DNA of 17,030 bases from Pseudomonadota bacterium (GTDB lineage: Bacteria > Pseudomonadota > Alphaproteobacteria > Kiloniellales > J153): positions 1 to 17,030 of the forward strand of contig JACZWN010000051.1 in the NCBI GenBank assembly GCA_022572105.1, given 5' to 3'. A program made the translations under genes and the position numbers. A model generated the notes under the pieces. It was not told the origin of the DNA, made no database searches, and saw only the letters and a program-made list of their open reading frames with translations. Of this stretch, positions 6,926 through 13,919 are shown piece by piece (within the stretch, counting starts at the first letter, position 1; each line of letters begins with the position of its first letter).

Positions 6926-6951
6926 CTCCTCATCCACGCCATTTACCTCAC

Positions 6952-7998
6952 GTGAGCCCTAACGAAAAAACGCTGCTGCGCGCGCTGAAAGGCGAGACCG
7001 CTATCCCGCCGCCGATCTGGTTGATGCGGCAGGCGGGCCGGTATTTGCCGGAATACCGGGCGATACGGGCTAAGGCGAGGAATTTTCTGGACCTGTGTTT
7101 CACGCCCGAGCTCGCGGTCGAGGTGACGCTGCAGCCGATCCGGCGTTATGGCTTCGATGCGGCGATTCTGTTTTCTGATATCCTGGTGGTGCCTCATGCG
7201 TTGGGTCAGCGTGTTTGGTTCGAGGAAGGAGCGGGACCAAGGTTGGAGCCGCTCCGGCGAATCCAGGAGTTGGCGCGATTGACCATGAGTGGCCTGCACG
7301 AAACCCTGGCGCCGGTCTATGAGACGCTACGGCGCTTGCATATGGAGTTGCCGGAGCAAACGGCGCTGATCGGCTTCGCCGGCGGACCGTGGACGGTCGC
7401 CAGCTACATGATCGAGGGCGGGACGAGTAAGGATTTCGCGGTCGCCAAGACCTGGGCTTACCGCGCGCCGGACGAGTTCGCGCGGATCATCGATTTGTTG
7501 GTCGAAAGCACCAGCGAGTATCTTATCGCCCAGGTCGAGGCCGGCGCCGAAGTTTTGCAGCTGTTCGATTCCTGGGCCGGTGTATGGCCGGAACCCGGCT
7601 TGCGCCGCTGGTGTCTCGAACCGGTGGCCGAGATCGTCCGCCGGGTCAAGGTGGCCCATCCGGACGTACCGGTCATCCTGTTTCCACGCGGGGCCGGCCC
7701 GCTTTACGAGGCCTTCGCCGGTGAGGCCGGGGCCGAGGGGCTGGGGCTGGACACGACCGTGCCGCTCGTCTGGGCGCGCGAGCGCTTGCAAGGCGCGGTC
7801 ACGCTCCAAGGCAATCTCGATCCGCTGCTGCTGGTCGCCGGCGGGGCCGCCCTGGACCAGGCGGTGGCGCGGATTCTGGATACGCTCGGGGCCGGGCCGT
7901 TCATTTTCAATCTGGGTCACGGCATCACGCCGGAGACGCCGCCGGAGCACGTCGAGCGCCTGGTTTCCCTGGTGCGGGCGTGGCGGCCCGGCGCCTGA
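6952..7998 (+). CDS. hemE: Uroporphyrinogen decarboxylase
   Basis: A 348-residue cytosolic enzyme converting uroporphyrinogen III to coproporphyrinogen III. Signature 1, PIWLMRQAGRYLPEYR, is at residues 21-36 (Arg26 and Arg30 bind substrate carboxylates). The catalytic Asp76 is in ILFSDIL, signature 2 is GFAGGPWTVASYM, and NLGHGI lies near the C-terminus. The start is the GTG at 6952, which gives the family length; the open frame extends far upstream through the origin without similarity. No good Shine-Dalgarno precedes it, and the GTG is the right half of the palindrome CTCACGTGAG (6947-6956). It heads the hemE-hemH-hemJ cluster, 57 bp before hemH. Confidence 0.97.
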   Translation: MSPNEKTLLRALKGETAIPPPIWLMRQAGRYLPEYRAIRAKARNFLDLCFTPELAVEVTLQPIRRYGFDAAILFSDILVVPHALGQRVWFEEGAGPRLEPLRRIQELARLTMSGLHETLAPVYETLRRLHMELPEQTALIGFAGGPWTVASYMIEGGTSKDFAVAKTWAYRAPDEFARIIDLLVESTSEYLIAQVEAGAEVLQLFDSWAGVWPEPGLRRWCLEPVAEIVRRVKVAHPDVPVILFPRGAGPLYEAFAGEAGAEGLGLDTTVPLVWARERLQGAVTLQGNLDPLLLVAGGAALDQAVARILDTLGAGPFIFNLGHGITPETPPEHVERLVSLVRAWRPGA

Positions 7999-8055
7999 GC
8001 GAACAGCGCTAGGTCAGGGCGGGGCCGGAGCGATTCGAGGGAGTGCGCTGGAGAG

Positions 8056-9117
8056 ATGGTCAGGACCGCGATCGTTCTTTTCAATCTCGGCGGCCCGGAC
8101 GGGCCGCGGGCGGTGCGGCCGTTCCTCTTCAACCTGTTCAACGATCCGGCGATCATCGGCGCGCCCGGACCGCTCCGCTGGCTGCTCGCCCAGGGGATTT
8201 CGCGGCGCCGGGCGCCGGGGACGCGGCGGATCTACGATGAACTGGGCGGCGGCTCGCCGTTGCTCGCCAACACCGAGGTCCAGGCCCGCGCGTTGGAGAC
8301 GGCCCTGAACGCCCAAACCGAGGGGAACACCCAAGCCGGGGACGGCGAGGTCAAGGCCTTCGTCGCCATGCGCTACTGGCACCCCATGAGCGAGGAGACC
8401 GCGCGCGCGGTCAAGGCCTACGACCCGGAGCGGGTCGTCCTCCTGCCGCTTTATCCGCAGTTCTCCACGACCACGACCGGGTCCTCCATCGCGGCCTGGG
8501 CCGGCGCGGCGGCGCGGGCCGGGCTCGAGGTTCCGACCAGGGCGCTGTGCTGCTATCCGACCGAGCCCGGTTTCGTGGCCGAGGTCGCGGGCCGGCTGCG
8601 TTCGGCGCTCGCGCAGGCGGCCGGCCACGGCGCGCCGCGGGTGCTGTTCTCCGCCCACGGCCTGCCGAAGAAGATCGTCGAGCGCGGCGACCCCTACCAA
8701 TGGCAGGTCGAGCGCACCGTGGCGGCCGTGGTGGAGGCCCTGGGCCAGGGGGATCTGGACTGGCGGATCTGCTACCAGAGCCGGGTCGGGCCGCTGGAGT
8801 GGATCGGACCCTCGACGGAGGCCGAGATCGCGCGCGCCGGGCGCGATGGCGTGGCGCTCGTCGTGGTGCCGATCGCCTTCGTCTCCGAGCATTCCGAGAC
8901 CCTGGTCGAACTCGACATCGAATACCGCCGCCTGGCGCGCGAGGCCGGCGTCCCGGTCTATGTCCGGGCGCCGACGGTCGGCGTTGGGGCGGCCTTCATC
9001 GCCGGCCTGGCCGACCTGGTGCGCCAGGCGCTCGCGGATCCGCGCCCGCTCCGCTCGCAGGCGGGGGGGCGGCTCTGCCCGCCAAGCTGCAGCGGTTGCC
9101 CGCAAGGTGCGGTATAA
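8056..9117 (+). CDS. hemH: Ferrochelatase
   Basis: A 353-residue enzyme inserting Fe2+ into protoporphyrin IX. Family marks are VLFNLGGPDGP (7-17), LPLYPQFSTTTTGS (130-143), the catalytic His201 in FSAHGLP, and the acidic helix VSEHSETLVELD (276-287). The C-terminus carries three cysteines, C341, C345 and C348, in LCPPSCSGCP, and adjacent cysteines 165/166 lie in ALCCYP. Ferrochelatases of Caulobacter and Mycobacterium hold a [2Fe-2S] cluster with one internal and three C-terminal Cys, so a cluster is plausible here (inference). GGAGAG abuts the ATG and GAGGGAG lies 13 bp upstream. It lies between hemE and hemJ, consistent with one heme operon. Confidence 0.96.
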   Translation: MVRTAIVLFNLGGPDGPRAVRPFLFNLFNDPAIIGAPGPLRWLLAQGISRRRAPGTRRIYDELGGGSPLLANTEVQARALETALNAQTEGNTQAGDGEVKAFVAMRYWHPMSEETARAVKAYDPERVVLLPLYPQFSTTTTGSSIAAWAGAAARAGLEVPTRALCCYPTEPGFVAEVAGRLRSALAQAAGHGAPRVLFSAHGLPKKIVERGDPYQWQVERTVAAVVEALGQGDLDWRICYQSRVGPLEWIGPSTEAEIARAGRDGVALVVVPIAFVSEHSETLVELDIEYRRLAREAGVPVYVRAPTVGVGAAFIAGLADLVRQALADPRPLRSQAGGRLCPPSCSGCPQGAV

Positions 9118-9146
9118 GGCCGCGCAGCGCGGAGAAAGGGGCTTTC

Positions 9147-9590
9147 ATGGCTGGATTCCTGGGTGAGGGCTATCTCTGGGTCAAGGCGCTGCACGTCATC
9201 GCGGTGATCGCCTGGATGGCGGGCATGCTCTATCTGCCGCGGCTCTACGTCTACCACTGCGCCGCCGAGCCGGGGTCGGCCCAGTCCGAGACCTTCAAGG
9301 TCATGGAGCGGCGCCTGCTGCGCGCGATCGTCAACCCGGCGATGATTCTAGCCTGGGTTCTGGGCCTGGCGCTGGTGGCGCATCTCGACGCCTGGGGGGA
9401 GGCCTGGATGCACGCCAAGTTCGCTTGCGTGATCGCGCTTTCGACCCTGCACGGCTTGTTCGCGCGCTGGCGCCGGCAATTCGCTGACGACGACAACCGC
9501 CACGAGGCGCGCTTCTACCGCCTCGTCAACGAGGTGCCCGCCGTGCTGATGATCGCCATCGTCGTCCTCGTCGTGGTCAGGCCGTTCTAA
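9147..9590 (+). CDS. hemJ: Protoporphyrinogen IX oxidase HemJ
   Basis: A 147-residue integral membrane protein with about four hydrophobic segments (around 9-30, 60-80, 90-108 and 128-146). It contains the HemJ features KALHVIAVIAWMAGMLYLPR, with the conserved His16 thought to bind heme, and NEVPAVLMI near the C-terminus. HemJ oxidises protoporphyrinogen IX to protoporphyrin IX in bacteria lacking HemG/HemY, directly upstream of the ferrochelatase step. The ATG is chosen because GGAG and AAAGGGG lie just upstream and the length matches the family. It follows hemH by 29 bp. Confidence 0.94.
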   Translation: MAGFLGEGYLWVKALHVIAVIAWMAGMLYLPRLYVYHCAAEPGSAQSETFKVMERRLLRAIVNPAMILAWVLGLALVAHLDAWGEAWMHAKFACVIALSTLHGLFARWRRQFADDDNRHEARFYRLVNEVPAVLMIAIVVLVVVRPF

Positions 9591-9730
9591 AATGGGCCTT
9601 TGCGCCCGCCTTGACAGGAGTCCGCGGTTGGGTTATCGACGGGCCTGTTCTTTGCGTGCTTGCCATCCGGCCGCGCGCGTCCCAGGTAATAAATCAGTAA
9701 CCATACGCCTCTAGACTGCTCGTCGCCCTG

Positions 9731-9767
9731 CCTGTCTTTCGTGCGGCCCACCCTGTCTTTCGTGCGG
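9731..9767 (+). repeat. 16-bp direct repeat in the rho leader
   Basis: CCTGTCTTTCGTGCGG occurs perfectly at 9731-9746 and 9752-9767, a 21-bp period, i.e. about two helical turns. A degenerate relative with two single-base insertions lies at 9644-9659. The arrangement resembles tandem operator sites but could be a duplication. Confidence 0.75.
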
Positions 9768-9851
9768 ACGGTCGCGTCGGCACCCATCGCAGCCCGATCG
9801 GGCGGCGCGATCGCTTCACCAGCCCCCCAGCGCTTGACAGCGCATCCCACC

Positions 9852-9886
9852 AGGCTCAACGCCACACCCCCCTAGGCTCAACGCCA
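9852..9886 (+). repeat. 13-bp direct repeat abutting the rho start codon
   Basis: AGGCTCAACGCCA occurs perfectly at 9852-9864 and 9874-9886, a 22-bp period; the second copy ends on the base before the rho ATG. Its AGG is the only, poorly spaced, Shine-Dalgarno-like element for rho. Confidence 0.8.
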
Positions 9887-11143
<1,257 letters not shown>

Positions 11144-11145
11144 TC

Positions 11146-11245
11146 CGGCGCCCAGGCGCCGAAGCACGTACGAAGCGGGCGGGCCAACGCGGCCCGACAA
11201 AACCCCTTTATTTCAGCCGGGTAGAGTCGTACGCGTACGTTTTTT
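11146..11245. terminator. Hairpins between convergent rho and qor, possible terminator region
   Basis: Three dyads lie in the 101-bp gap. CGGCGCC-CA-GGCGCCG is at 11146-11161. CGGGCC-AACGC-GGCCCG is at 11180-11196. The palindrome CGTACGCGTACG is at 11228-11239, followed at once by six T (11240-11245), which run into the qor stop codon. Only the third resembles an intrinsic terminator for rho, and its stem is short. No equivalent T-run serves the minus strand. Confidence 0.4.
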
Positions 11246-12216
11246 CAGGGCAGCAGCACGGTGCTCCCCGTGGTCTTGCGCGCCTCCAGGTCGCGGTGGG
11301 CCTGGGCGGTTTCGGCGAGCGGATAGGTCTGGTTGATCTCGATCTTGACCGCGCCCGAGAGCACGACCTCGAACAGCTCCGCCGCCATCGCCTCCAGATC
11401 CGCGCGCTTGGCGGAATAGGTCATCAGCGTCGGCCGGGTGATGAACAGCGAACCGAGCGGAGCCAGGCGGCCGAGCTCGAAGGCCGGCACCGGGCCCGAG
11501 GAATTGCCGAAGGTGACCATCAACCCGTGCGGGGCGATGCACTTCAGCGAGCCCTCGAAGGTGTCCTTGCCGACCGAATCGTAGGCCACCGGCACGCCGT
11601 CGCCGCCGGTCAGCTCCTTGACCTTTTCGACGAAGTCTTCGTCGCGGTAGTTGATCGTGTGGGTGCAGCCGTGGGCTTTGGCGAGGGCGGCCTTCTCGGC
11701 CGAGCCGACGGTGCCGATCACGGTCGCGCCCAGGTGCTTGAGCCACTGGCAGGCGATCAGGCCGACGCCGCCGGCGGCGGCGTGAAACAGCACGGTCTCG
11801 CCGGCCTGGACCCGGTGGGTTTGCCGGATCAGGTACTGCACGGTCAGGCCCTGGAGCATCATCGCCGCGGCCTGCTGGTCGCCGATGGCGTCGGGCAGCT
11901 TGACCAGGCGGTCGGCCGGGCTGAGGCGGACCTCGGAATAGGAACCCGGCGGCGCGGCGTAGGCGACCCGGTCGCCGACCGCAAGGCCGGTCACGCCCGC
12001 GCCCAGCTCCTCGACCACCCCGGCGCCCTCCATGCCGAGGGTGAGTGGCAAGTCGAGCGGATAGAGGCCGCTGCGCTGGTAGGTGTCGATGTAGTTGAGG
12101 CCGATGGCGCTGTGCTTGACGCGCACCTGGCCGGGCCCCGGCGCGCCGATCTCGACGTCCTCCCAGCGCAGGACTTCGGGGCCGCCGTGTTCGTGGATGC
12201 GGATGGCTTTGGTCAT
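11245..12216 (-). CDS. qor: Quinone oxidoreductase, zinc-independent MDR/QOR family
   Basis: A 323-residue medium-chain reductase of the NADPH:quinone oxidoreductase type. The N-terminal GroES-like part contains GLNYIDTYQRSGLYP and LPLTLGMEGAGVVE. The cofactor site is AAAGGVG (146-152) in FHAAAGGVGLIACQW. The Cys ligands of zinc alcohol dehydrogenases are absent, as in QOR. These enzymes reduce quinones or related electrophiles with NADPH in the cytosol; the native substrate cannot be read from sequence. ATG 12216 overlaps the stop of the dienelactone hydrolase gene as ATGA, implying a two-gene operon. Confidence 0.93.
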   Translation of the reverse strand: MTKAIRIHEHGGPEVLRWEDVEIGAPGPGQVRVKHSAIGLNYIDTYQRSGLYPLDLPLTLGMEGAGVVEELGAGVTGLAVGDRVAYAAPPGSYSEVRLSPADRLVKLPDAIGDQQAAAMMLQGLTVQYLIRQTHRVQAGETVLFHAAAGGVGLIACQWLKHLGATVIGTVGSAEKAALAKAHGCTHTINYRDEDFVEKVKELTGGDGVPVAYDSVGKDTFEGSLKCIAPHGLMVTFGNSSGPVPAFELGRLAPLGSLFITRPTLMTYSAKRADLEAMAAELFEVVLSGAVKIEINQTYPLAETAQAHRDLEARKTTGSTVLLP

Positions 12217-12908
12217 CGGGACAGACTCCCCTTCAACATTTCAATACTCCGGCGGTTGGCGAGATCGGCGGCGGCCTTGTCGTAGTGCTCGCCGCCGACG
12301 CGCGCGAAGGCGTGGTCCTGGCCCTGATAGACGTGCAGGGTGACCTGGGCCTGGCCGGCGAGCCCGGCCTCGATCTTCTCCCGGGCCTCGGGCGGCGTGA
12401 ACTGGTCCTTGGAGGCGACGTGCAGAAGCAGCGGCTTGGTGATGTTGCCGGCCTCGGCCAGGAGCTCGTCCAGGCCGACGCCGTAGTAGCTGACGTTGCA
12501 GTCGGCGTCCGAGCGCGTCGCCATCAAGTAGGCGAGCTTGCCGCCCAGGCAGTAGCCGATCGAGCCGGCCGTGCCCGAGCAGGCCTCGTGGCCGCGCAGC
12601 TGCGCGAGCGTGGCCTTCAGGTCCTCGACGCCCTTGTCGACGTCGAACAGGCCGAACAGCTCGAAGGCGCGTGCCCACTCCGCCTCGCTCCGGTCGGTCA
12701 GCTGGATGCCTGGCTCGATGCGCCAGAAGATGTCCGGACAGCAGGCTACGAAGCCCTCGCCCGCCAGCCAGTCGCAGACCTCGCGCATGACCTGGTTGAC
12801 GCCGAAGATCTCCTGGGCGACCACGACGCCGGGCGCGGGCGTGATGGCCGGAATCGCCAGGTAGGCGCCGAAACCGCCGTCCGCGCCGTCGATGGTGATG
12901 TCGGGCAT
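12213..12908 (-). CDS. Dienelactone hydrolase family protein
   Basis: A 231-residue alpha/beta hydrolase of the DLH family. The nucleophile Cys120 is in GSIGYCLGG, Asp168 in SKDQF and His199 in QDHAF; Glu33 in AQEIFG matches the conserved Glu that interacts with the nucleophile in DLH. The prototype opens dienelactone to maleylacetate in chlorocatechol degradation. No other catechol-pathway genes are near, so a general hydrolase role is as likely. A strong GGGGGGAAG precedes ATG 12908, which decides the start; the longer open frame upstream is remnant or spacer sequence. It is translationally coupled to the downstream qor (ATGA). Confidence 0.9.
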   Translation of the reverse strand: MPDITIDGADGGFGAYLAIPAITPAPGVVVAQEIFGVNQVMREVCDWLAGEGFVACCPDIFWRIEPGIQLTDRSEAEWARAFELFGLFDVDKGVEDLKATLAQLRGHEACSGTAGSIGYCLGGKLAYLMATRSDADCNVSYYGVGLDELLAEAGNITKPLLLHVASKDQFTPPEAREKIEAGLAGQAQVTLHVYQGQDHAFARVGGEHYDKAAADLANRRSIEMLKGSLSR

Positions 12909-12977
12909 GGGCTTCCCCCCTTGTTTTTGCGCCGGTTTCCTGGCGCGCGTCGCTGCGCGCGCCTCCGGCCATTTTAT

Positions 12978-13011
12978 CGCGCCGCCCCGGGTCTTGTCAC
13001 GGGGCGGCGCG
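12978..13011. other. Strong 12-bp-stem hairpin upstream of the hydrolase gene
   Basis: CGCGCCGCCCCG (12978-12989) and CGGGGCGGCGCG (13000-13011) form a perfect 12-bp stem with a 10-base loop. No T-run follows on either strand, so it is not a canonical intrinsic terminator. It may lie in the 5' untranslated region of the hydrolase mRNA or mark the end of the former upstream gene. Confidence 0.65.
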
Positions 13012-13030
13012 GCTTCGCGCCTCGACGCGC

Positions 13031-13262
13031 GCGCCGCGCTCACCGGGGCGTTCATGACGCCGTTGATGGCCTCGAAGCCGGCGCGGCTGATGGTCGCCAT
13101 GCCGTTGCCCATGCCCAAGCAGATCGCGAACAACGCGATGATCCAGAAGCTCTCCGGGCCTGTGAGTACCAGGAATCAGCCCAAGCGCCGGCAGGCCGAG
13201 CGCGATGCGGCCGGTGGTGAGCAGCTCCATGGACGGCGCGACGATGGCGACCAGGACCTGCC
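13031..13262 (-). pseudogene. Frameshifted remnant of a polytopic membrane protein (MFS-like)
   Basis: In the 460-bp gap between ogt and the hydrolase gene, minus-strand frames encode membrane-protein-like sequence split by a frameshift. One frame gives VLVAIVAPSMELL and TTGRIALGLPALGLI. Near 13161-13173 the reading continues in another frame with GPESFWIIALFAICLGMGNG, then MATISRAGFEAINGVMNAP. Removing one G in this zone would join them as ...GLIPVLTGPESF.... Two hydrophobic hairpin-like segments and the GMGNG motif recall the C-terminal half of major facilitator permeases. There is no start and no N-terminal half. The family assignment is tentative; the broken state is more secure. The rest of the gap (13263-13368) shows nothing I can assign. 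Confidence 0.5.
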
Positions 13263-13368
13263 CGGCGCCCCCGGAAGGGGCCGGGCGCCATCTTGGCGAT
13301 CTTCGCGCGCACGCCCGCCACGCGCACACTATTGGCTATATGCGAGGAGCCGCCGGGCGCGGTGACCG

Positions 13369-13878
13369 CTAATTCCGGCCGAACAGATCCGGTTCGCTCG
13401 GGCGCGCGCCCTCGAGCGCGAGCAGGGCCAGCTTGGTGTCGAGTCCCGCGCCGCCGGAATAGCCGCCGGGGTTCCCGCCGGCGCCGAGCACCCGGTGGCA
13501 GGGGATGACGATCGGGATCGGGTTGGCGCCGCAAGCCTGGCCGACGGCGCGCGGGCTGCTGCCCAGCGTATCGGCGAGGGCGCCGTAGGTCGAGGTGGAA
13601 CCGAAGGGAATCCGGGTCATCTCGGTCCAGACCCGGCGCTGGAACCCGGTGCCCGCGGGCGCCGAGGGCAGGTCGAAGGCGCGGCGCGCGCCCGCGAAAT
13701 ATTGCTCGATCTGGGCCGCTACTTGCGTCAGCACGGGGCTGTCGCCGGCGAGCGCGAGGGGATCGCCGGGTTCCTGGTCGGCCCAGGCGATGCGGACGAG
13801 CGCGGGACCGACCGCCGTGAGCGCCAAGCGCCCGACCGGCGAATCGAGCGTCCGCGTGAGGCGTTCCGGCCGCTCCAT
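13369..13878 (-). CDS. ogt: Methylated-DNA--protein-cysteine methyltransferase
   Basis: A 169-residue suicide DNA-repair protein that transfers alkyl groups from O6-alkylguanine (and O4-alkylthymine) to its own Cys. The acceptor is Cys127 in the invariant PCHRV, within IPIVIPCHRVLG. The helix-turn-helix has STYGALADTLGSSPRAVGQA (Tyr98, Arg110). The GGYSGG loop follows and the C-terminus ends in KLALLALEG. There is no AraC-like N-terminal Ada domain, so it is the Ogt/Ada-C type. The start ATG has only a weak Shine-Dalgarno. It lies 40 bp after the yyaL stop on the same strand and may share its transcript. Confidence 0.95.
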   Translation of the reverse strand: MERPERLTRTLDSPVGRLALTAVGPALVRIAWADQEPGDPLALAGDSPVLTQVAAQIEQYFAGARRAFDLPSAPAGTGFQRRVWTEMTRIPFGSTSTYGALADTLGSSPRAVGQACGANPIPIVIPCHRVLGAGGNPGGYSGGAGLDTKLALLALEGARPSEPDLFGRN

Positions 13879-13899
13879 GGAGCGAGGTTACCACGGCTT

Positions 13900-13919
13900 A
13901 TGCCAATCGCCCTTGGCAT
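13900..13919. other. Short inverted repeat between yyaL and ogt
   Basis: ATGCCAA, a 6-base loop, then TTGGCAT: perfect 7-bp arms just after and touching the yyaL stop codon, 22 bp before the ogt ATG. No T-run follows. It may moderate readthrough into ogt. Confidence 0.45.

Larger units (their letters stand above)
6494..6951. other. oriC: Putative chromosomal replication origin (oriC)
   Basis: This 458-bp non-coding gap lies between ppsR and hemE, the position of Cori in Caulobacter crescentus (established knowledge). It contains a cluster of DnaA-box-like 9-mers between 6560 and 6715, one more at 6930-6938, a perfect inverted repeat at 6736-6755 and an AT-rich tract at about 6865-6925 next to hemE. 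No 9-mer equals the consensus TTATCCACA; the best has one mismatch. A TTAA-N7-TGAC at 6745-6759 resembles half of a CtrA site but is weak. Function is inferred from position and composition. Confidence 0.82.
9591..9886 (+). promoter_or_regulatory. Leader and promoter region of rho
   Basis: A 296-bp non-coding gap. A perfect -35, TTGACA, is at 9611-9616 with a poor -10 (TATCGA, 9634-9639) at 17-bp spacing; a second TTGACA is at 9834-9839 with no -10. Two pairs of direct repeats follow. The last 70 bases are very C-rich and G-poor (for example CCACACCCCCCTAGG), the composition of Rho-binding (rut) sites. Autoregulation of rho by attenuation in its leader is known in E. coli; here it is inferred. 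A short weak GGGC/GCCC stem just after hemJ (9599-9612) lacks a T-run. Confidence 0.45.

Noticed and set aside
6944..6959. ParB parS site
   Set aside because: Only 10 of 16 positions agree with TGTTTCACGTGAAACA, and the outer arms do not match.
9587..9865. 92-codon minus-strand open frame in the rho leader
   Set aside because: No recognisable domain or Shine-Dalgarno; its sequence simply reflects the direct repeats, and it overlaps the hemJ end.
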